This document shows, piece by piece, positions 1 through 8,037 of a DNA stretch of 36,193 nt; positions within the stretch are counted from its first letter, which is position 1, and the number at the start of each line of letters is the position of its first letter. The notes beneath the pieces are model-generated. The model saw only the letters and a list, made by a program, of their open reading frames with translations. It was not told where the DNA came from and searched no databases. A program made the translations under genes and the position numbers. This DNA is from Bacteroidota bacterium. GTDB lineage: Bacteria; Bacteroidota; Bacteroidia; Cytophagales; Cyclobacteriaceae. The stretch is taken from positions 1 through 36,193 of the forward strand of contig JADFHN010000039.1 of assembly GCA_022567155.1 (NCBI GenBank), written 5' to 3'.

Positions 1-544
1 TATAGCCTGGATGATTTGTAATTTATTGTATACCAATGTTTTGATACCTAAATGGGTAACCCTATTGGATTATATGACGTGGCTGAGTCACTTCTATTTG
101 GAATTTCATTTCGTTGGGTTATGAAATGAATTTTTAGAATAACTGGTTGTCCGCAGTATATTTTGTGCCTATCAACACGATACCTCTTGGCATTGAAATA
201 GATCTACGTGATATGCTTGATTAGGATCCTGAAAATATTCCTAATCCTATTGAACATAGATATTATATTCCAACATAAACCGTTCAAATGAAACCTAACT
301 TGCAAATTATTCAGAAATGCAATAAAAAGTATGGTATATGAATAGTAGTATTCAGAGAATTAGTATGATATAAGAAATAAAATCTACCAACGACATAGTA
401 TAAAAACGTGCCCGTAAATTGGTAGACTGATACCGTTTGCGGTATATTACGGAATTGTTATTATTATGATTGAAAATGGTTAAAGACGGCTCGTTTTTTA
501 TACACAACCGTTGTGGAGCATAAAACCAAGAGGTACAAATTTTT
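1..544. other. Intergenic stretch with a possible degraded ORF
   Basis: No intact gene is visible in the first 544 bases, which are AT-rich. In one forward frame, bases 138-281 read as protein-like sequence (ending in PNPIEHRYYIPT) interrupted by a TAG at about 225-227, which suggests a decayed gene end; I cannot name the family. The stretch just before the first gene carries AACCGTTGTGGAGCA, a motif similar to CGCCGTTGTGGCC in the gap near 4240. No convincing promoter was found. Confidence 0.3.
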
Positions 545-1345
545 GTGAAAAGAATACTTATTTCCCTGGCATGCGTTGTTTTACTTTCATCGCACGAACT
601 TTTTCTTAAATCTGAATCTTACTTTCTGGAAGTCAACGAGGAAAGTGAGCTATTCCTCTTCAATGGAACTTTTGATCGAAGTGAGAGTATAATTACCAGA
701 GACAGAATAATAAACGCTAAAATCATTGGTCCTGAATACGAATTTATTCCTGATGAACAAGACTATTACGATAAGGATAGCGTAACCTATCTAAAGTTTA
801 GAACGGGAATGGAAGGCACCTATGTTGCTGGTGTTTCAACTTTACCAAGAATGATAGAACTGAGTGCAGACGACTTTAATGAATATCTGAACCACGAGGA
901 ACTCATGGATGTAATTGCCGACCGTAAAAAGAAAGGAATAACAAATGTATCAGCCAGGGAAAAATATGCTAAACATGTTAAGGCGTTACTTCAGGTTTCT
1001 GGTAAAAAGACCGATCATTTTAATACTGTATTAGGTTATCCAATCGAATTTGTTCCCAATAACAACCCCTATGTTCTAAGCAAAGGAGATAAATTGTCTT
1101 TCAGGTTATTGAAGGAAGGTAAGCCATTGGCAAATCAAATGGTTCACTACAGTTGCCGGTCTGACAATAGAAATATTAATTCTACTGTTGAACATTCGAT
1201 GAGAACAGATGAGAATGGCACATTCGTAATTGAATTAGATCAAGCCGGAATGTGGTATGTTGCTACAATTGATATGGTCGAAAGTGAAGAGGAAAATATC
1301 GATTACGTTTCAAACTGGGCAACATTAACATTCGAAGTAAAATAA
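545..1345 (+). CDS. DUF4198 domain-containing exported protein
   Basis: A 266-residue protein with a short signal peptide (about residues 1-16) followed at once by HELFLKSESYFLE. DUF4198 (NikM-like) proteins typically begin their mature chain with a His-containing motif of this type, where the His can end up at or near the mature N-terminus and may bind metal. The rest is beta-rich: a first domain to about residue 120, then a second domain (about 165-266) with the Ig-like pattern GKPLANQMVHY...TDENGTFVIEL...GMWYV that is usual at the C-terminus of this family. The start is GTG at 545, with a weak purine-rich AAGAGG upstream. It stands alone, with no metal transporter genes beside it. A role in metal handling or as a periplasmic accessory is family-based inference only. 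Confidence 0.7.
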   Translation: MKRILISLACVVLLSSHELFLKSESYFLEVNEESELFLFNGTFDRSESIITRDRIINAKIIGPEYEFIPDEQDYYDKDSVTYLKFRTGMEGTYVAGVSTLPRMIELSADDFNEYLNHEELMDVIADRKKKGITNVSAREKYAKHVKALLQVSGKKTDHFNTVLGYPIEFVPNNNPYVLSKGDKLSFRLLKEGKPLANQMVHYSCRSDNRNINSTVEHSMRTDENGTFVIELDQAGMWYVATIDMVESEEENIDYVSNWATLTFEVK

Positions 1346-1430
1346 TCGCTTCACAACAAAAGATAAAATGAACGTGCACATTGAAAACGTCTATATTCAG
1401 AGCCGTTAGGCTCCAACTATTAACTTCAAA

Positions 1431-1898
1431 ATGGTAAAAAGTATAGCTGGCTTCATTCTATTAATAATTGCTTTCGGGAGTTGCAAGGTCCGGAATACAA
1501 CATACACTTACATGGCACTCATCGATGGCAAGCAGCAACGTTTCATTTTCAGAATTCCCAATGAATACGATCTGTCTCCTCTTATTTCAGATCAATCCGC
1601 AAATTCCAAGGCATTCCTGTTTCCTGATTCCTCACTTCTTTATATCTCCCAGGGCAAATTGACTGATTCTCCTAACTATGTTGATGTTGAAGTGGCCTTG
1701 AGTAAAGGCAATTTTTTAATGAGAGATGATTCTATCTTTATATTTCAATCATTTAAAAATAATCGAGCCTGGAAAGAGATCAGAATAAGAGATGATATTT
1801 GGTTTGGCTATATCAATGTTCCTGCAAATAACGTCGTAAAGTTCGATAAAGGCATCTACCGTGCACTCCCTAAAATTAGAAAGAAGGACGACGAATAG
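1431..1898 (+). CDS. Hypothetical lipoprotein
   Basis: A 155-residue protein with an N-terminal hydrophobic segment and a lipobox (FGSC, Cys about residue 18), so it should be lipidated and anchored to a membrane. The mature part is beta-rich and alternates charged and aromatic residues (for example IFRIPNEYDL and FIFQSFKNNRAWKEIRIRDD), ending in a basic-acidic tail. I recognise no domain. It lies 85 bases downstream of the DUF4198 gene; the gap contains a small perfect hairpin (GAGCC-GTTA-GGCTC near 1403-1416), so separate transcription is likely. Confidence 0.6.
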   Translation: MVKSIAGFILLIIAFGSCKVRNTTYTYMALIDGKQQRFIFRIPNEYDLSPLISDQSANSKAFLFPDSSLLYISQGKLTDSPNYVDVEVALSKGNFLMRDDSIFIFQSFKNNRAWKEIRIRDDIWFGYINVPANNVVKFDKGIYRALPKIRKKDDE

Positions 1899-2222
1899 CC
1901 CGCGCTTAGCAATAGTACTTGTTGTATAACGCATTAAAGCCTGGCTTTCTGTTGCTGATAAAATGGCGATTCTCCCTCCTCAGGTACTGTCTTAAAATCA
2001 AGCATACGAATTGGAGAATATTAACCGGCATATAACAACAAATCAACGCCATTCCAACCATCCCCACAAGATTTATAACGTTCTCCGGGCCAAACATTTA
2101 AGATACCTTTCGTGACATTTGGAAATTCTTGATTATTTATTGCTCCTTTGGAATTGGAATAGTCAACATAACGTTTGTTATAGGTTTATTTTTGTTCCGG
2201 GCAAATTATTTTAATTTTTCCA
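1899..2222. other. Intergenic stretch, imperfect inverted repeat
   Basis: A gap of 324 bases without a supportable gene. TTGTTGTATAACGC near 1919-1933 and GCATATAACAACAA near 2030-2043 form an imperfect inverted repeat about 100 bases apart. The last 35 bases hold a -7 promoter candidate for the hydrolase/cyclase gene. The small reverse-strand reading frames here show no family resemblance. Confidence 0.3.
2187..2194 (+). promoter_or_regulatory. Candidate -7 element (TATTTTTG)
   Basis: TATTTTTG fits the Bacteroidota -7 consensus TAnnTTTG and lies 28 bases upstream of the ATG at 2223. No TTTG is found at the preferred 17-23 base spacing upstream, so the assignment is tentative. Confidence 0.3.
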
Positions 2223-3560
2223 ATGAAACCTAAAACTAAATATGCCAAAAGCGATGAGATCAATATTGCCTACCAGGTGGTAGGAGACGGTCCGATTGAC
2301 ATCGTGTATGTACCGGGCTGGGTTTCGAACATTGACATGATGTGGGAGAATCCAAGATTGGCAAGATTCTTTATCAGGCTGACGAAGTTTTCAAGACTCA
2401 TTTTGTTTGATAAACGAGGTACCGGGCTTTCTGATAGAGTAACCGAACTTTCTACACTCGAGGAACGAATGCATGACGTCCGGGCGGTTATGGATGCAGT
2501 TGGTTCAGAACGTGCAGCTCTGTTCGGTCATTCCGAAGGTGGATCAATGAGTGCCCTGTTTGCAGCAACATATCCGCAGCGTACCCTGGCACTTATCATA
2601 TTTGGAGGATACGCAAAACGAAAACATTCTGAGGATTATCCCTGGGCACCAACGGATGAAGAGCGGCAGGTGTTTTATGACACGATTGAGAATGACTGGG
2701 GAGGTGGTGAAATGGATCTTGGATCGCTGGCACCAACTTTAGCGGATGACAAGGAATTTATGGACTGGTTGGCAAGTTATTTTCGGGCAGGAGCAAGTCC
2801 CGGTGCCGCCCTCGCCCTTGCACGTATGAATACCGAAGCTGAAATTAGCAACATACTGGATTCAATACACGTACCAACTCTACTTCTATATCGAACAGGT
2901 GACATCGATGTAAGGGTGGAAGAAGGTAAGTATTTGGCAGACCGAATTCAAGGGTCAAAGTTTATAGAATTTCCCGGTGCGGATCATCTATTCTGGGCGG
3001 GAGAAACAAATGACATAATTGCCGAGATTGAAGAGTTTCTTACCGGTACGAGACCTGCCGAAGAGCATGATCGCGTCCTTTCCACAATTCTTTTTACCGA
3101 TATTGTCGGTTCCACGGAGCATCTGACTGAAAAAGGAGATAAAAGGTGGATGGAGATCCTGGAAAACCATAATCAATTAGTACGAGCTGAACTCAATCGT
3201 TTTCGCGGCAAGGAAATTAAAAACACCGGTGACGGCTTTCTTGCTACTTTCGACGGTCCCAGCAGGGCAGTTCGTTGTGCCGACGCCATAAGAGACTCCG
3301 TGAAAACGCTAAATATTCGGATCACCGCCGGCATTCACACTGGGGAATGTGAGATGATTGGAGTCGATGATATTGGTGGAATCGCGGTACATACTGCATC
3401 ACGAGTCCGGAATGAAGCACGGCCGGGTGAAATATTGATTACTCAGACTGTGAAGCACTTGCTCGCCGGTTCAGGGCTGGAGTTTACGGATCGCGGAACT
3501 CCCTCACTAAAAGGAATTCAAGAACAGTTACAGATTTATGCATTGAAAGGCGTGGAGTAA
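2223..3560 (+). CDS. Alpha/beta hydrolase fused to class III nucleotide cyclase
   Basis: A 445-residue cytoplasmic fusion with no signal peptide. Residues 1-275 are an alpha/beta hydrolase: the oxyanion-side motif VPGWVSN near 30, nucleophile elbow GHSEGG (Ser104), an acid candidate near Asp226-229, and catalytic His255 in GADHLFW. Residues 285-445 are a class III adenylate/guanylate cyclase domain: FTDIVGST supplies metal Asp293, NTGDGFLATF the second metal Asp337, and IHTGE and VHTASRV follow. The usual transition-state Asn is replaced by His390, a variant I recall from this hydrolase-cyclase family. ATP to cAMP conversion is plausible but unproven. The hydrolase half may sense or process a small ligand. 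The same architecture is common in actinobacteria and proteobacteria, so transfer is possible. It is a single gene with no cAMP receptor nearby. Confidence 0.88.
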   Translation: MKPKTKYAKSDEINIAYQVVGDGPIDIVYVPGWVSNIDMMWENPRLARFFIRLTKFSRLILFDKRGTGLSDRVTELSTLEERMHDVRAVMDAVGSERAALFGHSEGGSMSALFAATYPQRTLALIIFGGYAKRKHSEDYPWAPTDEERQVFYDTIENDWGGGEMDLGSLAPTLADDKEFMDWLASYFRAGASPGAALALARMNTEAEISNILDSIHVPTLLLYRTGDIDVRVEEGKYLADRIQGSKFIEFPGADHLFWAGETNDIIAEIEEFLTGTRPAEEHDRVLSTILFTDIVGSTEHLTEKGDKRWMEILENHNQLVRAELNRFRGKEIKNTGDGFLATFDGPSRAVRCADAIRDSVKTLNIRITAGIHTGECEMIGVDDIGGIAVHTASRVRNEARPGEILITQTVKHLLAGSGLEFTDRGTPSLKGIQEQLQIYALKGVE

Positions 3561-3614
3561 ACATTAGGTGCGAACAATCTATCCGGCTTGTTTATCTTAT
3601 GTAAACAAGGGTAG

Positions 3615-3671
3615 AAAGTAATGTTGGACTTGGATTTAGCTGAAATCTATGGAGTTAAGACCAGTAGATAA
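3615..3671 (+). pseudogene. Remnant of an ORF6N-domain gene (N-terminal scrap)
   Basis: Bases 3615-3671 read KVMLDLDLAEIYGVKTSR then stop, preceded in frame by a stop codon. This matches the start of the ORF6N domain, whose members carry a (V)MLDxDLAxxYGV motif followed by several further blocks that are absent here. ORF6N genes are phage- or mobile-type DNA-associated genes, common and often single in Bacteroidota. Only about 18 codons remain. The call rests on one short motif. Confidence 0.45.
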
Positions 3672-3745
3672 TAGCAAAAGTGTCCATGCCTTCCATCCGG
3701 TCCACACAGCGTGTTACTTAACCAATCTTATAAAACCAAACAAAA

Positions 3746-4201
3746 ATGAAATACCTGTTTCTCTTATTTCCTGCAATTCTTATCAGTTGTAACAATCCAC
3801 GTGTCAGGCAATTGGAAAAAGAAAAAGCCTTGTTAAAAAGTCAAATTGACAGTATGAATTCACAAATTGAGTTAGCTGCAAAACATGCTCAGAAAATGGT
3901 ATTGAAAGTTTCAATAAAAGCAAAGGAAGCCTATGACAGCGTCATTGTAGCTCAAAATCTGAAAGTAATTCGGGTGAACGAAGCTTGTGGTACCGAGACT
4001 CATGGAGACCTTTTACGATCCATAGAACCACATGAGCAGAAATTGGAAGAACTGAAAATCCAGGTAATCTATACGAACATTACCGGGTGCGGCTATGAAT
4101 TAAAACATGGCAGCAATAGGAAAATTATTAATGGCGCTTTAACCGGTTACGACCTTGCCCTGGAAATTGAGAAATTTTACAAAGTAAAATTATTAGATTA
4201 A
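3746..4201 (+). CDS. Hypothetical lipoprotein with N-terminal coiled coil
   Basis: A 151-residue protein with a signal peptide and lipobox (LISC, Cys15). Residues about 18-50 are a charged heptad-rich helix (RQLEKEKALLKSQIDSMNSQ), a probable short coiled coil of the type that spaces a lipoprotein from the membrane. The C-terminal 90 residues contain two cysteines (ACGTE, GCGYE) that could form a disulfide in the periplasm. No known domain is recognised. It is separated by 185 bases from the cyclase fusion gene and by 304 bases from the WD40-caspase gene. Confidence 0.6.
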   Translation: MKYLFLLFPAILISCNNPRVRQLEKEKALLKSQIDSMNSQIELAAKHAQKMVLKVSIKAKEAYDSVIVAQNLKVIRVNEACGTETHGDLLRSIEPHEQKLEELKIQVIYTNITGCGYELKHGSNRKIINGALTGYDLALEIEKFYKVKLLD

Positions 4202-4505
4202 CAGAATTTAATTAGCCTTCTGCAAACACAAGGCATACGCCGTTGTGGCCGGTAGCGGCTTGACAAGTCAAGCCTTTTTACTAACTTTAGTCCTGGCCGG
4301 ACGATTCCGCCCTTCATCTTCGCCTTCCTGTTCCGTTTGGCGAACCGGACACAATCGCCACGATCGTTTACCATTGGCGATGTGCAGATGGGAATCAGGG
4401 TTTAGTGATTCCCTGCATTGCAGACTTAAACCATTAGAATTATCTACATAAGGGTTAACTAATTGTTGATATTAGCAAAGACATAACTAACTTTATTCAC
4501 CATTT
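4202..4505. other. Intergenic stretch, GC-richer than its surroundings
   Basis: This gap of 304 bases has no supportable gene. The part from about 4230 to 4430 is noticeably more GC-rich than the other gaps and contains short self-complementary pieces such as GGCTTGACAAGTCAAGCC (4257-4274), a near-perfect palindrome. A 68-codon frame exists at 4245-4451, but its composition is not protein-like. A dispersed intergenic repeat is possible; I see no second copy in this window. Confidence 0.3.
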
Positions 4506-7500
4506 TTGATAAGAGTTGTGCGCATTACGCTAAAAATATCGGTTGTATTATTCCTAATTGTGCTTTTCAGACATGTTAATGCACAAGGGCAGCTTGAAAC
4601 CGTTGTCCAGCGAGGCCATTCCCTTGCCGTGCGCAGTGTATGTTTTAGTCCGGATGGTAAGTTCCTGGCTTCGGGCAGTGAAGATAAGACCATCAAAATA
4701 TGGGAGTTTGGCAGTGGTCGCGAATTGAAAACCCTGAATGGTCATCAATCGAATGTGAATCAGGTATTGTTTACTTCAGACGGGCAAAAACTGGTATCAG
4801 CAAGCAGAGACCGGCACGTTTATTTTTGGGATATCAGTACCGGAAAGATCCTCAAAGATTTTCATTATCCCGATGAAAACATCATTTCTATTGACCTTTC
4901 AAACGATAACAAGCTTCTGGCTATAGGTACTACGGCAAGGGTCGTCAGGGTTATTGATCTGGAGTCAGATTCAATATTATTTAGCTGGAAAGCCAATGTA
5001 GGTCAATATGGGGCACACGTGGTATTTAGCGATGATGATAAAAAACTGGCTGTTGGAGAGGATAACCGGACAGCTAAAATATACGATTTGGCCACTGGAG
5101 ACCTGTTGAAAACTGTGTCTGAACTACAGGGAATGTGTGGAGGTTGCGATACAAAAGTAGCTTTTCTAACCAATGATCGGATTATCAAAGGTAGCAGGAA
5201 GAGCCCGTTGGCTATTCGAGCGCTAACAACTGATTTGCAAATCGAATTTGTTGAAGAATCGCCTGAAAGATTACATGCTTTAAAATTAAGTCCGGATAAA
5301 TCCAGGATGATTGTTATTGATGAAGATTCGGCTGTGATCTGGGATGTAAAGAGCCAAAAGCAGCTTTACAAACTCAATAAAAATCTGCCTCCCCAAAACC
5401 CAAAATATGGCCTTAACCTGCTTAACCATGTGCCGGAGCGGTCAACCGATCAGTTTAACGATGCCGCATTCTCGCCTGATGGCAAGTGGCTGGCTACTGG
5501 GGATAACAGCAACCTGATCACCATTTGGGATGCTGCCACAGGTGATAGGGTATCCGTATTTTATGGTTATCTAAGCATTCCATCGGATGATGGCTTGAAC
5601 TACGACCCGAATTCATTTTGGACCAGGTTTGTTTGGGGTTTAATAGCGCTTAAAAATGAGGTGCAAATCTCACCCGATGCTAAATATGGTTTTAGGGCAA
5701 AGGTTGGATATGAAGCCCGCAAATGGGAACTGGCTACAGGCAAAATAGTACAAACTTATTTTGGCCATACCAAAGGTGTAATCACTTTTAAATTGTCACC
5801 CAATGGCAGGTATCTGCTCACCGGCAGTGCCGACAGAACAGCCAAACTCTGGGATGTTGCATCAGGAAAGGAAGTAAGAACATTCTCCGGCCATAGAAGT
5901 TTCATTTTTCATGTCGATTTTAGTCACGACCAAACAAAAATCCTAACCAGCAGCAACGATGGTACCATAAAAATATGGGATATAGCCAATGGTGATCTAT
6001 TGCAAACCATTGTCCTTTCTAAAGATCCGAACGTAATAGAAGTTGGCTATACCGTTAAATTTTCACCCAATGATCTTTACCTGATGGTGGCTTACACGCA
6101 TGGGCCTTTGAAAATGTTTGAAATTGATACCGGCCGTGAGTTTATGGAGTTTATCGGGCATACGACAACCACCACTGATTTTGAATTTCTCGGTAACGGT
6201 TACCAAATGGTTTCTACAGGATGGGATAAGACATTACGGTTATGGGACATAACCAGTGGCATGCAAATAAGAAAGTTTATAGGCCATACTGATCCCGTAC
6301 ATGCCGTTGCCCTCAACGCTTCAGGAACGAAGATGGCCAGTGGTGGCACCGACCGAAAGGTTATTCTTTGGAATGTGGCAACGGGAAAAATTTTGAAAAC
6401 ATTAACCGGCCATAAGAGTATTGTTACATCAGTCGAATTTTCGCCTGATGAGAAATATCTCATTTCTTCAACCATTGATGGCATAACCAAAATATGGGAT
6501 ATTGAAACCGGACGGGAAGTGATGACGCATTTTAGTATTGGTAGTAAAGATTGGCTGGTGACCACCCCTCAGGGATATTTTAATGGCACCGGAGATGCGC
6601 AAAAACAGGTATTTTTTGTCAAGGAGCTTGAAAGTTATGCGTTAGACCGGTTTTTTGATAAATATTATAATCCGGATGCGATAAAAAAGGCTTTTGAACT
6701 GGGAATGAAAGCAGATCAAAAACAAGGTTTGTTGCAAAAACTCAATCAGTTTCCACCTCCTGAAGTAGAGATAACCACACCTAAGCAGGGAGATGTTGTT
6801 CATAAATCTACGATTACGGTATTGGCCAGGATCACGAATGAAGGCGGCGGCGTGCAATCCGTTTCTCTGGTGCACAATGGCAAAGTGGTTGAAAGGAAAG
6901 AGGAAACATTTTATGCCAGGCTACAAAAAGGGAAGTCTATATATCAAAAGTTTAACCTGCAACTGGTGCCGGGATTAAACACTATCAATGTGAGTGCTGC
7001 GAATAAAGAGCATATCGAATCCAGGTCTTCACAAGTGCTCGTAAACTATGAATCAGATGAGGACGAATCGGTATGTTATGTGCTGGTAATTGGCATAAAT
7101 GAGTACAAAAATCCGGCATTGAACCTGAACTATGCCTATGATGATGCTGCTGCATTTGCATCGCTGATAAAATCAGCAAGTGAACTTCTCTTTAGCAGGA
7201 TAGAAGTACATGAAATCTATGATAAGGATGCTACCAAAGCTAATATTTTAGGTGTACTGGATATCCTCGCGCAAAAAATAAAGACAAATGATGTGTTTTA
7301 CTTGTATTATGCGGGCCATGGAACCATGGTGGACAATGAATTTTACTTTGTGCCTACTGAAAACACCCGGCTTTATAGTGCTGAGAAGCTAAGAAAAGAT
7401 GGTATATCTGCTACCTATCTTCAGCAAAAACTCATGAAAATTCAAGCCCTCAAACAATTGCTGATCATTGATGCCTGCCAATCCGGGGGATCAGTCGAGT

Positions 7501-7829
7501 TACTGGCGCAGCGGGGGGCAAAGGAAGAAAAGGCCATGGCACAACTTTCGAGAAGTGCGGGTATTCATGTATTGTCAGCAGCCGGCAGCGAGCAGTTTGC
7601 CACTGAATATGCCGAAATTGGCCATGGTGTTTTCACCTATGTGTTATTGGAGGCCTTGGAGGGCCGGGCCGATGGTGCTCCTAAAGATGGTATGGTTTCT
7701 ATCTATGAATTAAAGAGTTATATTGAAAAACTGGTGCCGGAATATTCGCAAAAGTTTAAAGGCCAGGTGCAATATCCTTACACCTTCTCAAAAGGTCAGG
7801 ATTTCCCGGTATCGATAGTAAAGGACTAA
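4506..7829 (+). CDS. Exported WD40-repeat protein with C-terminal caspase (C14) domain
   Basis: A 1107-residue protein with a signal peptide ending near VNAQ, so it acts in the periplasm or on the cell surface. Residues about 35-680 are WD40 repeats, at least eight with clear GH...SPDG...ASGSxDxTIKIWD signatures, probably two propellers. A linker with an Ig-like part (about 755-840) follows. Residues 857-1100 are a peptidase C14/caspase-fold domain: start VLVIGINEY, catalytic His938 in YYAGHG and Cys991 in IDACQSGG, both present. Cleavage after Arg/Lys or Asp cannot be told from sequence. The start is TTG at 4506; GTG at 4518 is equally possible and leaves the signal peptide intact. The next gene downstream is a second caspase-fold protein, suggesting related roles. 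WD40-caspase fusions are known in cyanobacteria and Bacteroidota, but their targets are mostly unknown. Confidence 0.88.
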   Translation: MIRVVRITLKISVVLFLIVLFRHVNAQGQLETVVQRGHSLAVRSVCFSPDGKFLASGSEDKTIKIWEFGSGRELKTLNGHQSNVNQVLFTSDGQKLVSASRDRHVYFWDISTGKILKDFHYPDENIISIDLSNDNKLLAIGTTARVVRVIDLESDSILFSWKANVGQYGAHVVFSDDDKKLAVGEDNRTAKIYDLATGDLLKTVSELQGMCGGCDTKVAFLTNDRIIKGSRKSPLAIRALTTDLQIEFVEESPERLHALKLSPDKSRMIVIDEDSAVIWDVKSQKQLYKLNKNLPPQNPKYGLNLLNHVPERSTDQFNDAAFSPDGKWLATGDNSNLITIWDAATGDRVSVFYGYLSIPSDDGLNYDPNSFWTRFVWGLIALKNEVQISPDAKYGFRAKVGYEARKWELATGKIVQTYFGHTKGVITFKLSPNGRYLLTGSADRTAKLWDVASGKEVRTFSGHRSFIFHVDFSHDQTKILTSSNDGTIKIWDIANGDLLQTIVLSKDPNVIEVGYTVKFSPNDLYLMVAYTHGPLKMFEIDTGREFMEFIGHTTTTTDFEFLGNGYQMVSTGWDKTLRLWDITSGMQIRKFIGHTDPVHAVALNASGTKMASGGTDRKVILWNVATGKILKTLTGHKSIVTSVEFSPDEKYLISSTIDGITKIWDIETGREVMTHFSIGSKDWLVTTPQGYFNGTGDAQKQVFFVKELESYALDRFFDKYYNPDAIKKAFELGMKADQKQGLLQKLNQFPPPEVEITTPKQGDVVHKSTITVLARITNEGGGVQSVSLVHNGKVVERKEETFYARLQKGKSIYQKFNLQLVPGLNTINVSAANKEHIESRSSQVLVNYESDEDESVCYVLVIGINEYKNPALNLNYAYDDAAAFASLIKSASELLFSRIEVHEIYDKDATKANILGVLDILAQKIKTNDVFYLYYAGHGTMVDNEFYFVPTENTRLYSAEKLRKDGISATYLQQKLMKIQALKQLLIIDACQSGGSVELLAQRGAKEEKAMAQLSRSAGIHVLSAAGSEQFATEYAEIGHGVFTYVLLEALEGRADGAPKDGMVSIYELKSYIEKLVPEYSQKFKGQVQYPYTFSKGQDFPVSIVKD

Positions 7830-7926
7830 CCAATTGAATGCGATTAATCTTATTTTCGTGGCCTTTAGAAGTAAGTATTCCCATCGACTTTAGAAGGTGT
7901 AGCCAGCTCTATTCCTATTCCCTATT

Positions 7927-7948
7927 TCCGTCTGCTTTAGCTGACGGA
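7927..7948. terminator. Hairpin between the two caspase genes
   Basis: TCCGTC-T-GCT-TT-AGC-T-GACGGA forms a nearly perfect stem (6 bp, one T-T mismatch, then 3 bp). No T-run follows on either strand, so it is a weak terminator candidate, or a fragment of a dispersed palindromic repeat. Confidence 0.35.
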
Positions 7949-8037
7949 TAAGGATCAGAAAAACAATATCAAATTTGGCTTTAGCCACATAAATTTTTGG
8001 TATAGAGTCCATAAAGCAATAATTTTATTAAGAAATT

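Noticed and set aside
1346-4505. Integron gene-cassette array (small genes, gaps with inverted repeats, a GTTAGGC near 1408)
   Set aside because: The GTTAGGC is part of a 5-bp hairpin and no matching RYYYAAC partner or recurring attC structure was found, and no integrase is present.
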